This document shows, piece after piece, positions 1 through 7,049 of a stretch of 21,127 nt of DNA. Source of the stretch: Clostridia bacterium (GTDB lineage Bacteria > Bacillota > Clostridia > Christensenellales > Borkfalkiaceae); assembly GCA_900767195.1 (NCBI GenBank), contig CAAFYG010000081.1, forward strand, positions 1 through 21,127, given 5' to 3'. The position numbers and the translations under genes are program-made. Every line of letters starts with the position of its first letter. The stretch's first letter is position 1. The notes below the pieces were generated by a model. It was not told where the DNA came from. It saw only the letters and a list, made by a program, of their open reading frames with translations, and did no database searches.

Positions 1-15
1 CCACTGCGTGGCAGA

Positions 16-35
16 GCTTCCCCCCGGGGGGAAGC
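16..35. repeat. GC-rich palindrome, copy 1
   Basis: A perfect 20-bp palindrome with core CTTCCCCCCGGGGGGAAG. The same core recurs at 235-254 in this intergenic region. Two copies so close suggest a REP-like interspersed repeat. As RNA it would form a very stable hairpin. There is no T-run after it, so I do not call it a terminator. Confidence 0.75.
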
Positions 36-70
36 CTTGACGTAGGAAAGGCATATAGCAGAAAACAAGT

Positions 71-184
71 TGCGCCCCTTGCTCTTCAGAAATTCCTTTC
101 GGAATATTCAGAAAATCAAAAATGGGCTGCGCCCCTTGCTCTTCAGAAATTCCTTCCGGAATATTTAGAAAATCAAAAATGGGC
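71..184. repeat. 57-bp tandem direct repeat, two units
   Basis: Unit 1 is 71-127 and unit 2 is 128-184, both starting TGCGCCCCTTGCTCTTCAG and ending in AAATGGGC. They differ by two visible substitutions (CTTTCGG/CTTCCGG and ATTCAG/ATTTAG). Each unit contains an internal AATTCC-N-GGAATAT-like dyad. A third unit begins at 185 but is lost after TGCG. The units abut with no spacer. Confidence 0.85.
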
Positions 185-234
185 TGCGTATATTATGCTG
201 CGCCCCTCATTCGTCCAAAGCTTTGCTTTGTACA

Positions 235-254
235 CCTTCCCCCCGGGGGGAAGG
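235..254. repeat. GC-rich palindrome, copy 2
   Basis: A perfect 20-bp palindrome, CCTTCCCCCCGGGGGGAAGG, sharing its core with the copy at 16-35. It lies about 150 bp before the ppdK promoter, with no T-run beside it. Confidence 0.75.
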
Positions 255-404
255 CTATGAAATAGGCTGACAATTTTTGCTGAATTTTCTTCCCAAGAGA
301 AAATGGAGCAAGGGGGAAGGCTTTAATTTAGGATTGTCTTTCTTTCGCTTGTGAAAGATTTGGATATTTTTACGAAAAAAAATGAAAATAGCCCTTATAA
401 AGAC

Positions 405-433
405 TTGATATTTTTTTCGTTTTAGTGTACAAT
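405..433 (+). promoter_or_regulatory. Promoter of ppdK (sigma-A type)
   Basis: The -35 box TTGATA (405-410) and the -10 box TACAAT (428-433) are separated by exactly 17 bp. Transcription should start near 440, giving a leader of about 220 nt before the ATG at 663. This is the only good promoter between the repeats and ppdK. Confidence 0.7.
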
Positions 434-439
434 GATTAT

Positions 440-478
440 CGGCTGAGCGCTTAGCCGCTTCTTTTTGCGTGTTTTTTT
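440..478 (+). promoter_or_regulatory. Hairpin and T-runs at the start of the ppdK leader
   Basis: The arms 440-446 and 451-457 (CGGCTGA / TTAGCCG) pair with one G-T wobble. T-rich runs follow at 462-466 and 472-478. The hairpin sits at the predicted transcript start, so it could be an attenuator or a 5' stability structure. I see no alternative pairing partner or known riboswitch in the rest of the leader. Confidence 0.35.
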
Positions 479-662
479 AAGCTTGGTTTCCCTGTCTTTT
501 TCGCCGTTTATATACTTTATATACTTAACGCGCGTAAGCTTCGGGGACAAGCCGTATCTTATCTTCGCTTAAAACAGCGTGAATTTCTATGCGGGCGCTG
601 CCGTTTCAATTCGTTTAGCACTAAAAATAATCAAGAATTTTCATTTGGAGGAAGTATCACTT

Positions 663-3308
663 ATGGCTAAAAAGTATTGCTATCTGTTTACCGAAGGCAA
701 CGCGAAAATGCGCGAGCTGCTCGGCGGCAAGGGCGCGAACCTTGCGGAAATGACCAACATCGGTCTGCCTGTTCCCCAAGGCTTCACCATTTCTACCGAA
801 GCCTGCACTCAGTATTACGAGGACGGCAAACAGATCAATCCCGACATTCAGGCAGAGATTATGGAATACATCGATAAGATGGAAAAAATCTGCGGAAAGA
901 AATTCGGCGACAAGGAAAATCCTTTGCTCGTTTCCGTGCGTTCCGGCGCGCGCGCTTCGATGCCCGGCATGATGGACACCATCTTGAATCTCGGCTTGAA
1001 CGAAGAAGTGGTGAACGTGATCGCCGCGAAATCGAACAATCCCCGTTGGGCGTGGGACTGCTACAGAAGATTTATTCAGATGTTCTCGGACGTGGTGATG
1101 GAAGTAGGCAAAAAATACTTCGAAAAACTCATCGACGAGATGAAAGAGAAGAAGGGCGTTACTCTGGACGTTGAGCTGGACGCGGACGATCTGAAAACGC
1201 TTGCAAATCAATTCAAAGCCGAGTACAAAAAGCAGCTCGGCAAGGAATTCCCCAACGATCCGAAAGAACAGCTCTTCGAAGCGATCAAGGCGGTGTTCCG
1301 TTCGTGGGATAACCCGCGCGCGAACATCTATCGTATGGATCACGACATTCCTTACAGCTGGGGCACTGCCGTGAACGTACAGATGATGGCGTTCGGCAAC
1401 ATGGGCGACAACTGCGGCACGGGCGTGGCGTTTACGCGTAACCCCGCTACCGGCGAAAAAGGTCTGATGGGCGAATTCTTGACGAACGCGCAGGGCGAGG
1501 ACGTTGTTGCGGGTGTGCGCACCCCGATGCCCATCGCGAAGATGGCGGAAGTCTTCCCCGAAGTGTATAAGCAATTCCAGGAAGTTTGCAAGATCCTTGA
1601 AAACCACTATCGCGATATGCAGGATATGGAATTCACGGTGGAAAACGAGAAGCTGTACATGCTGCAAACCCGTAACGGTAAGCGCACGGCGGCTGCCGCG
1701 ATTAAGATTGCGTGCGATTTGATCGACGAGGGCATGATCACCGAGAAAGAAGCGTTGATGCAGATCGACGCGAAGTCGCTCGACATGCTGCTGCACCCCA
1801 CGTTTGACGCGAAGGATCTGAAAGCGGCGGATAAGACGGACGTGATCGGCAAGGGTATCGCGGCTTCGCCCGGTGCGGCTGCCGGTTCGATCGTGTTCAC
1901 GGCGGAAGACGCGGTGAAAGAGGGCAAGAACAAGAAAAAGGTGATTCTCGTTCGCCTTGAAACTTCGCCCGAAGATATCGAGGGTATGAAGTATTCGCAG
2001 GGCATTCTGACGGTACGCGGCGGTCAGACTTCGCACGCTGCCGTTGTGGCGCGCGGTATGGGTACGTGCTGCGTATCCGGTTGCGGCGACATCAAGATGC
2101 ACGAGGACGAGAAGTATTTCGAGCTGGCGGGGAGAATTTTCCGCGAGGGCGACGAGATTTCGCTTGACGGCTCGACGGGCAATATTTACGGCAGACTGAT
2201 CAAGACTGTGCCGGCAGATCCTAACAGCGGCTATTTCGGGCGCATTATGGAGCTTGCGGATAAGTACAAGGCGATGGGCGTTCGGACGAACGCGGATACC
2301 CCCAAAGACGCGAAACAGGCGGCGGCGTTCGGCGCGCAGGGCATCGGTTTGTGCCGCACCGAGCATATGTTCTTTGATCCCGCGCGTATCGGCGCGTTCC
2401 GCGAAATGATCTGCTCCGACACGGTGGAAGAAAGAGAAGAGGCGCTTGCAAAGATCGAGCCGATGCAGCAGGCGGATTTCGAGGGCTTGTTTGAGGCGCT
2501 CGGCGGGTATCCCGTAACGATCCGTTTCCTCGATCCCCCGCTTCACGAGTTCGTGCCTACGGAAGAAGCCGATATCGAGGCGTTGGCGAAGGCGAAGCAT
2601 AAGAGCGTTAAGCAGATTAAAGAGATTATCGATTCGCTGCACGAGTTTAACCCGATGATGGGTCACCGCGGCTGCCGTTTGTGCGTGACGTATCCGGAAA
2701 TCGCCGTGATGCAGACGAAGGCTGTGATTAAAGCCGCGCTTGCCGTGAAAGCAAGACACGCGGATTGGAATATCGTTCCCGAAATCATGATTCCGCTGAC
2801 GGGCGAAGTGAAGGAATTGAAGTTCGTGAAGGACATCGTTGTGAAGACGGCGGACGAATTGATCGCGGCGGCGAAGTCTGATCTGAAGTACGAAGTTGGT
2901 ACGATGATCGAGATCCCGCGCGCGGCGCTTACCGCGGACGAGATTGCGAAAGAGGCGGAATTCTTCTGCTTCGGCACGAACGATCTGACGCAGATGACGT
3001 TCGGCTTCTCGCGCGATGACGCCGGCAAGTTCCTGCCCGCTTACTATGCGAATAAGATTTATGAATCGGATCCGTTTGCGCGCCTTGATACCGTGGGCGT
3101 TGGCAAGCTGATGAAGATGGCTGTGGAAAACGGCAGAAAGACGCGGCCCGGAATGTCCTGCGGCATTTGCGGCGAACACGGCGGCGATCCTTCTTCGGTG
3201 GAATTCTGCCACGAGATCGGCTTGACGTACGTTTCTTGCTCGCCGTTCCGCGTACCCATCGCGAGATTGGCGGCGGCTCAGGCGAACATCCGTAATCCGA
3301 GGGCGTAA
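663..3308 (+). CDS. ppdK: Pyruvate, phosphate dikinase
   Basis: Cytosolic enzyme interconverting pyruvate + ATP + Pi and phosphoenolpyruvate + AMP + PPi; in fermentative Clostridia it often serves glycolysis. The start ATG at 663 (MAKKYCYLF) is preferred over an upstream in-frame ATG at 579 because GGAGG at 647-651 stands 11 nt before it and family members begin with this sequence. The product is 881 aa, the usual PPDK length. Visible in order: the N-terminal ATP-grasp nucleotide-binding domain (GGKGANLAEM, then SVRSGARASMPGMMDT); the phosphohistidine domain with GGQTSHAAVVARGMG, whose His458 is the expected phospho-carrier; and the C-terminal PEP/pyruvate barrel with GLCRTEHMFF, FGTNDLTQ and SCGICGEHGGDP, in which Cys836 matches the catalytic cysteine. 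It is intact, with its own promoter and terminator. It appears to be the chromosomal gene flanking the accessory DNA. Confidence 0.98.
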   Translation: MAKKYCYLFTEGNAKMRELLGGKGANLAEMTNIGLPVPQGFTISTEACTQYYEDGKQINPDIQAEIMEYIDKMEKICGKKFGDKENPLLVSVRSGARASMPGMMDTILNLGLNEEVVNVIAAKSNNPRWAWDCYRRFIQMFSDVVMEVGKKYFEKLIDEMKEKKGVTLDVELDADDLKTLANQFKAEYKKQLGKEFPNDPKEQLFEAIKAVFRSWDNPRANIYRMDHDIPYSWGTAVNVQMMAFGNMGDNCGTGVAFTRNPATGEKGLMGEFLTNAQGEDVVAGVRTPMPIAKMAEVFPEVYKQFQEVCKILENHYRDMQDMEFTVENEKLYMLQTRNGKRTAAAAIKIACDLIDEGMITEKEALMQIDAKSLDMLLHPTFDAKDLKAADKTDVIGKGIAASPGAAAGSIVFTAEDAVKEGKNKKKVILVRLETSPEDIEGMKYSQGILTVRGGQTSHAAVVARGMGTCCVSGCGDIKMHEDEKYFELAGRIFREGDEISLDGSTGNIYGRLIKTVPADPNSGYFGRIMELADKYKAMGVRTNADTPKDAKQAAAFGAQGIGLCRTEHMFFDPARIGAFREMICSDTVEEREEALAKIEPMQQADFEGLFEALGGYPVTIRFLDPPLHEFVPTEEADIEALAKAKHKSVKQIKEIIDSLHEFNPMMGHRGCRLCVTYPEIAVMQTKAVIKAALAVKARHADWNIVPEIMIPLTGEVKELKFVKDIVVKTADELIAAAKSDLKYEVGTMIEIPRAALTADEIAKEAEFFCFGTNDLTQMTFGFSRDDAGKFLPAYYANKIYESDPFARLDTVGVGKLMKMAVENGRKTRPGMSCGICGEHGGDPSSVEFCHEIGLTYVSCSPFRVPIARLAAAQANIRNPRA

Positions 3309-3359
3309 GCTTTTGACGGAAAACGGTTAAATTCCGGCATTTTAATACTGAATTTTATG

Positions 3360-3397
3360 AAAAACAGCCATTCTCGCTTGAGTCTGGCTGTTTTTTT
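3360..3397 (+). terminator. Rho-independent terminator of ppdK
   Basis: An 11-bp perfect stem AAAAACAGCCA / TGGCTGTTTTT (3360-3370 with 3385-3395) with a 14-nt loop. The T-run continues to 3397. It lies 51 bp after the ppdK stop and insulates ppdK from the accessory region. Confidence 0.9.
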
Positions 3398-3428
3398 ACT
3401 CTTCTGAAAGCGGGCGAAAATCGGGAAA

Positions 3429-3481
3429 TGTGCTAAAATAGCGGGGTGGTTCCTCAAATTGAACATTTTTCCATATATACT
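3429..3481. repeat. Possible left end of an IS21-type element
   Basis: This sequence begins TGTGC, as IS21 ends begin with TGT, and carries the GGTGGTTCCTCAAATTGAAC stretch reminiscent of subterminal repeats in that family. It lies directly before the truncated istA. No matching right end is visible, so this is tentative. An extended -10 (TGC-TAAAAT, 3431-3439) and a TATACT box (3476-3481) in it could drive the istA fragment. Confidence 0.25.
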
Positions 3482-3519
3482 GTTGTAGGTAAAAGAGGGC
3501 GATAAAAGAGAGGTATTTT

Positions 3520-4065
3520 ATGTCGAAGTATAAATTGATTTTAGAATATTACTTGAAAGGGAACAACCGCACGCAGATCGCTACGCTTTGCGATTGTTCC
3601 CGTATGACGGTCTGGCGCGTTTTGCAACGAGTAAACGCTATCGGAATCGGAGAACTGAGCGGAATGAGCGAAAAAGAACTTGCTTATTTGCTTTTTCCGG
3701 AAAGGGCGAAACCGGGAGACGGGTATCTGATTCCCGATTTTAAGTGGGAAGAGTTTCAGATGGTTAAGCACCGTTCGTCAATCAGACTTTGCTGGCGGAG
3801 GTATTGCAAACGCGCGGCAAAGCAAAACCTTGCGGCATACAGTTGGAAATTTTTTCTGACTTCGTATAACGATTACCGCCGACCGAAAATACAGGTTGAC
3901 GATCCGGACGATAAAATCAGAACAAAACTGAAACATTACAATTTTTTGTTGGCTTATTGCGAGAGCGATAAGGTTATGTATTCCGTGATTCATACAGAAA
4001 AGGAAATGTGGCTGAAATCGCTTGGGCTGGACGAAAGCAAAATTATAGGCGATAGAAAAAAGTGA
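3520..4065 (+). CDS. Truncated IS21-type transposase (IstA N-terminal part) with unrelated tail
   Basis: The product is 181 aa. Residues 1-50 are a resolvase-like helix-turn-helix (NNRTQIATLCDCSRMTVWRV). Next comes the IstA-type stretch with MSEKELAYLLFP, PDFKWEEFQMVKHR, CWRRYC and YSWKFFLTSYNDYRR. This fits the DNA-binding N-terminus of IS21-family IstA, whose full length is about 400-500 aa. The catalytic DDE core expected to follow (a GEQ-VDW-like motif) is absent. After about residue 128 the sequence changes to a tail I do not recognise, ending SLGLDESKIIGDRKK. No istB follows. The RBS is GAGAGG about 7 nt before the ATG. It is either a decayed IS or a leftover DNA-binding protein; transposition activity is not expected. 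Confidence 0.65.
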   Translation: MSKYKLILEYYLKGNNRTQIATLCDCSRMTVWRVLQRVNAIGIGELSGMSEKELAYLLFPERAKPGDGYLIPDFKWEEFQMVKHRSSIRLCWRRYCKRAAKQNLAAYSWKFFLTSYNDYRRPKIQVDDPDDKIRTKLKHYNFLLAYCESDKVMYSVIHTEKEMWLKSLGLDESKIIGDRKK

Positions 4066-4104
4066 AAGAAATTAAAACTTCTTTGAATTTATTTCAAATA
4101 CCTG

Positions 4105-4133
4105 TTGCAAAACATACCGGAATATGGTATAAT
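4105..4133 (+). promoter_or_regulatory. Promoter of the XRE regulator with embedded dyad operator
   Basis: The -35 box TTGCAA (4105-4110) and the consensus -10 box TATAAT (4128-4133) have a 17-bp spacer. Within it lies the dyad ATACC-N7-GGTAT (4114-4130), running from the spacer into the -10. A repressor bound here would block RNA polymerase, so autoregulation by the adjacent XRE protein is the natural inference. A dyad of the same geometry occurs before hsdM (4403-4419). Confidence 0.75.
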
Positions 4134-4160
4134 TGAGGAAAGTAGTCAATGAGGTGTATT

Positions 4161-4373
4161 ATGGCAGCAAGTTATAAAAAATTATTCAAATTACTGATAG
4201 ACAGGGAGATGAAGAGCAAGGAACTCGCCGAGCTCGCAAAAGTAAGCCCCGCAACGCTTGCAAAAATGAAAAAAGACGGCGTTTCGGTAAATTCCGACGT
4301 GCTTATAAAAATCTGCACGGCACTTGGCTGTACGCTTGATGATATCGTCGAAATCGTGGACGAAGAAAAATAA
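4161..4373 (+). CDS. XRE/Cro-C1-family transcriptional regulator
   Basis: A 70-aa single-domain helix-turn-helix protein: MAASYKKLFKLLIDREMKSK, then ELAELAKVSPATLAKMKKDG forming the HTH, and a C-terminal helix ending in LGCTLDDIVEIV. This is the small Cro/C1-type regulator commonly found beside type I RM and other accessory loci. I chose ATG 4161 (GAGGTG 4 nt before it) over an ATG at 4149, because a start at 4149 would leave only about 9 nt of leader after the TATAAT at 4128-4133. It lies 98 bp before hsdM on the same strand. Its likely role is to repress its own promoter and perhaps hsdM through the two dyads, delaying or balancing RM expression. Direct control of hsdM is inference. Confidence 0.85.
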   Translation: MAASYKKLFKLLIDREMKSKELAELAKVSPATLAKMKKDGVSVNSDVLIKICTALGCTLDDIVEIVDEEK

Positions 4374-4402
4374 TTGCAAAACCTAAGAAAAATATTTTAA
4401 TT

Positions 4403-4436
4403 ATGACCGTAGTTGTCATGTTATGTATGATAAAAT
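4403..4436 (+). promoter_or_regulatory. Candidate hsdM promoter with dyad operator
   Basis: The dyad ATGAC-N7-GTCAT (4403-4419) has the same 5-7-5 layout as the dyad in the XRE promoter. It is followed by an extended -10 element, TGA-TAAAAT (4428-4436). No -35 box at the right distance is evident, which fits an extended -10 promoter. The hsdM ATG is 36 nt downstream. Confidence 0.5.
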
Positions 4437-4471
4437 AGATAAAATGAAAAAGTATACAGGAGAAAAGCGAA

Positions 4472-6037
4472 ATGGCTGACATAAAAAAAGAGCAGGAACG
4501 CGAAGAATTACATAAAGCGATTTGGAACATAGCGAACGACCTTAGGGGGAGCGTTGACGGCTGGGATTTTAAGCAGTACGTTTTAGGTATAATGTTTTAC
4601 CGTTACATTTCCGAAAATATCGCGAATTACATAGATATGGGCGAACATGCCGCGGGAAACGTTGATTTTCACTATGCCGATTTATCCGACGAAGCGGCGG
4701 AAGAGGCAAGAGCCGATATGGTGGAAACGAAAGGCTTCTTTATTCTTCCGAGCCAACTTTTTGTAAACGTCCGCAAAAGGGCAAGCAAAGACGAAAACCT
4801 TAACGAAACGCTTGAAAAGATCTTCAACGCGATAGAATCTTCCGCGCAAGGAACGGATAGCGAGGACGATTTCAAAGGCTTGTTCGACGATATAGACGTA
4901 AACAGCAACAAACTCGGCGCAACGGTAGCAAAGCGTAACGAAAAACTCGTAAAACTTCTCGACGGTATCGGCGATATGAAACTCGGCGATTATAAAGATA
5001 ATACTATCGACGCGTTCGGCGACGCTTATGAATTTTTAATGGGTATGTATGCATCTAACGCAGGGAAGAGCGGCGGTGAGTATTTCACTCCGCAAGAGGT
5101 TTCCGAACTCCTAACACGGCTTACGGTAGTAGGGAAAACGCAAGTAAATAAGGTTTACGATCCCGCTTGCGGTTCGGGTTCACTCCTTTTGAAATTTGCC
5201 AAAATTTTGGGCAAAGAAAACGTTCGGCAAGGTTTCTACGGGCAAGAAATCAACCTTACAACGTATAACCTTTGCCGTATCAATATGTTTTTGCACGATA
5301 TCGACTTCGATAAGTTCAATATCGCGTGCGAAGACACTTTAATCAGTCCGCAACATTGGGACGATGAGCCGTTTGAGGCAATCGTTTCAAATCCGCCGTA
5401 TTCCACGAAATGGGCGGGCGACGATAATCCGATTTTAATCAACGATACGAGATTTTCGCCCGCGGGCGTGCTTGCACCGAAATCGAAAGCCGATCTCGCA
5501 TTTGTGATGCATTCGCTTTCGTGGCTCTCTACGAACGGCACGGCGGCAATCGTATGCTTCCCGGGAATTTTTTATCGCGGCGGCGCGGAACAAAAAATTC
5601 GTAAATATTTGGTTGATAACAACTTTATCGATTGCATTATTCAACTTCCCGATAACCTTTTCTTCGGTACGAGCATTGCAACGTGCATAATGGTGCTTAA
5701 AAAGAGCAAAAACGAAAATGCAACGCTTTTTATCGACGCCACCGCCGAGTGCGAAAAGGTAACGAACAACAATAAACTTCGCGATAAAAATATCGAAAAT
5801 ATCCTTAAAATGTTTACCGATAGGGTGGATATCGCGCACAAAGCGCGGTTGGTGCAAAACTCGGAAATCGCGGAAAACGATTATAATTTGGCGGTATCTA
5901 CTTATATAGAAAAGGAAGATACTCGTCAAGTGATAGATATAAAGGCGTTGAATAAAGAAATTGCGGAAATCGTCGCGCGCGAGCAGGTTTTAAGGGAAGA
6001 GATAGATAAAATTATTAAGGAGATAGAGGGGTGTTAA
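4472..6037 (+). CDS. hsdM: Type I restriction-modification system, methyltransferase subunit HsdM
   Basis: N6-adenine DNA methyltransferase that forms M2S1 with HsdS and, with two HsdR, the restriction complex. The product is 521 aa, normal for HsdM. The N-terminal helical HsdM domain (about residues 1-170) is followed by the Rossmann methylase: EYFTP at 203-207; the AdoMet-binding motif DPACGSGS at 230-237; and the adenine-methylase catalytic motif NPPY at 307-310. The C-terminal helices end in ALNKEIAEIVAREQ. The ATG at 4472 has AGGAGA 8 nt upstream. No disruption is visible. The next gene starts inside its last codons (7-nt overlap), so translation is probably coupled. Sequence style resembles the EcoR124I-like type IC group, consistent with the hsdS and hsdR features here. 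Confidence 0.97.
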   Translation: MADIKKEQEREELHKAIWNIANDLRGSVDGWDFKQYVLGIMFYRYISENIANYIDMGEHAAGNVDFHYADLSDEAAEEARADMVETKGFFILPSQLFVNVRKRASKDENLNETLEKIFNAIESSAQGTDSEDDFKGLFDDIDVNSNKLGATVAKRNEKLVKLLDGIGDMKLGDYKDNTIDAFGDAYEFLMGMYASNAGKSGGEYFTPQEVSELLTRLTVVGKTQVNKVYDPACGSGSLLLKFAKILGKENVRQGFYGQEINLTTYNLCRINMFLHDIDFDKFNIACEDTLISPQHWDDEPFEAIVSNPPYSTKWAGDDNPILINDTRFSPAGVLAPKSKADLAFVMHSLSWLSTNGTAAIVCFPGIFYRGGAEQKIRKYLVDNNFIDCIIQLPDNLFFGTSIATCIMVLKKSKNENATLFIDATAECEKVTNNNKLRDKNIENILKMFTDRVDIAHKARLVQNSEIAENDYNLAVSTYIEKEDTRQVIDIKALNKEIAEIVAREQVLREEIDKIIKEIEGC

Positions 6038-6630
6038 GCATAAATATGTCTCAACTATGGAGTAATGACACATTGCAAATTATTAAGGCAGTCAACGAAG
6101 CCACTAACAATATATCCGTATATTATGGCAGTGCTGATAATTCCGCTAATGCCCTAAAAAACCTAAATGAAGATATTCGTGAAGTTTGTAATTTTTGGAT
6201 AGGTAAAACTTATGTTGGTGATAGAAAAGATGATGAAATAATACATGTGTTTCAAAATTTTTTTGAAACGCTTATGAAACTTTTGCTTAAAATGAAGGGC
6301 AGCAAGAAAAATTGCGAGTCTAAATTTGCGAATGCTATTTTGTATCAAGGTAAAGTGTATCGATATTTAGGTTATTGCAGTTCAAGGGATATCAAAAAGA
6401 AACCTATACAACCAAAATACAACGAAATTTATGTTTCTTGGAGCAAAGAACCGACAAATAGTTATATTGAAAGTAAGTTGTATGGAAAAATCACATGGAT
6501 AGAAGCGGAAATAAAACCACCGTATTTTGGCATTGATTTAGAGAATATGGGAATATCAAGAGGAAAAGAAAGAGAAGTAGTTTTTCCCACGTTAAAAGAT
6601 TGCGTAACAAATATAAAGTACATAAGGTAA
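6031..6630 (+). CDS. Predicted ADP-ribosyltransferase-fold protein inside the RM operon
   Basis: The 199-aa product is not a known Hsd subunit. The GTG start at 6031 has AAGGAG 8 nt upstream and overlaps hsdM by 7 nt; ATG 6046 is an alternative. The C-terminal half shows the R-S-E signature of ADP-ribosyltransferases in order: VYRYLGY (Arg111), then VSWSKEP (Ser136/Ser138, the S-x-S site), a hydrophobic strand GKITWIEAEI, and SRGKEREVVFP (Glu180-x-Glu182, the E-x-E motif). In that superfamily Arg and Ser bind NAD+ and the last Glu is catalytic. The N-terminal ~105 residues are helical and charged with no recognised domain. There is no signal peptide, so it should be cytosolic. The target is unknown. 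Its place between hsdM and hsdS suggests it acts with, or is restrained by, the RM complex, as PrrC is by EcoprrI; that is inference. The ART call rests on motifs only. Confidence 0.65.
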   Translation: MLSINMSQLWSNDTLQIIKAVNEATNNISVYYGSADNSANALKNLNEDIREVCNFWIGKTYVGDRKDDEIIHVFQNFFETLMKLLLKMKGSKKNCESKFANAILYQGKVYRYLGYCSSRDIKKKPIQPKYNEIYVSWSKEPTNSYIESKLYGKITWIEAEIKPPYFGIDLENMGISRGKEREVVFPTLKDCVTNIKYIR

Positions 6631-6635
6631 TTGCA

Positions 6636-7031
6636 ATGACTAAATTAGAAGAATTGATAAAAGAATTTTGCCCGAATGGGGTGGAGTATGTAAAAATCGG
6701 TAGCGTTGTAAATTATGAACAACCTTCAAAATATTTAGTGAAGAAAGCCGATTATAAGGAAGAGTATTCCACACCTGTATTGACTGCGGGACAAACGTTT
6801 ATTTTAGGGTACACAAATGAAATGAACGGAATTTACAACGCATCAAAAGATAGTCCTGTAATTATTTTTGATGACTTCACTGGGGCTTTTAAGTGGGTAG
6901 ATTTTCCTTTTAAAGTAAAATCTTCTGCGATTAAATTTTTGAAAGCGAACGAGAAAAGAGCGATGTTGCGCTATATTTTTCACGTTATGGGGAATATAAA
7001 TTTGACATCAACAGAACATAAACGATTATAG
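6636..7031 (+). CDS. hsdS: HsdS first recognition module, ended by an in-frame amber codon
   Basis: A 131-aa N-terminal HsdS segment, MTKLEELIKEFCPNGVEYVK and onwards, the usual opening of a type I specificity subunit, covering one target-recognition domain (TRD) up to LTSTEHKRL. The ATG at 6636 has AAGG 7-8 nt before it, overlapping the stop of the preceding gene. At 7029-7031 the frame meets TAG, and after it the same frame runs on as IGIYSELQIPLPALPVQREI, which is the normal continuation of an HsdS TRD into its conserved helix. In relatives the position usually holds an aromatic residue (HKR-x-W/Y-IS-YS), so TAG is best read as TGG (Trp) mutated to amber. As it stands, this fragment lacks the coiled-coil needed to assemble with HsdM and is probably inactive unless the amber is read through. 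Confidence 0.8.
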   Translation: MTKLEELIKEFCPNGVEYVKIGSVVNYEQPSKYLVKKADYKEEYSTPVLTAGQTFILGYTNEMNGIYNASKDSPVIIFDDFTGAFKWVDFPFKVKSSAIKFLKANEKRAMLRYIFHVMGNINLTSTEHKRL

Positions 7032-7049
7032 ATTGGGATTTATTCAGAG

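Larger units (their letters stand above)
1..404. other. Non-coding region upstream of ppdK, repeat-rich
   Basis: I see no credible reading frame here. The stretch holds two C6G6 palindromes, a 57-bp tandem repeat, a further isolated copy of the repeat's opening motif (GCTGCGCCCC near 197-206), and a degenerate half of the palindrome (GGGGGAAGGC near 313-322). This looks like a cluster of small interspersed genomic repeats and not a gene or an RNA that I can name. Confidence 0.6.

Noticed and set aside
71..184. The 57-bp repeats as a CRISPR array
   Set aside because: The units are tandem with no spacers between them, number only two, and have no cas genes nearby.
657..3212. 851-aa open frame on the minus strand opposite ppdK
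   Set aside because: It is antisense to a full-length ppdK with all catalytic motifs, is Arg/His-rich in a way that mirrors codon bias, and shows no domain. It is a shadow frame.
3398..3519. An attachment site (attL) just after ppdK
   Set aside because: No tRNA gene or direct repeat partner is visible, and the other end of the element is outside the window, so no att core can be supported.
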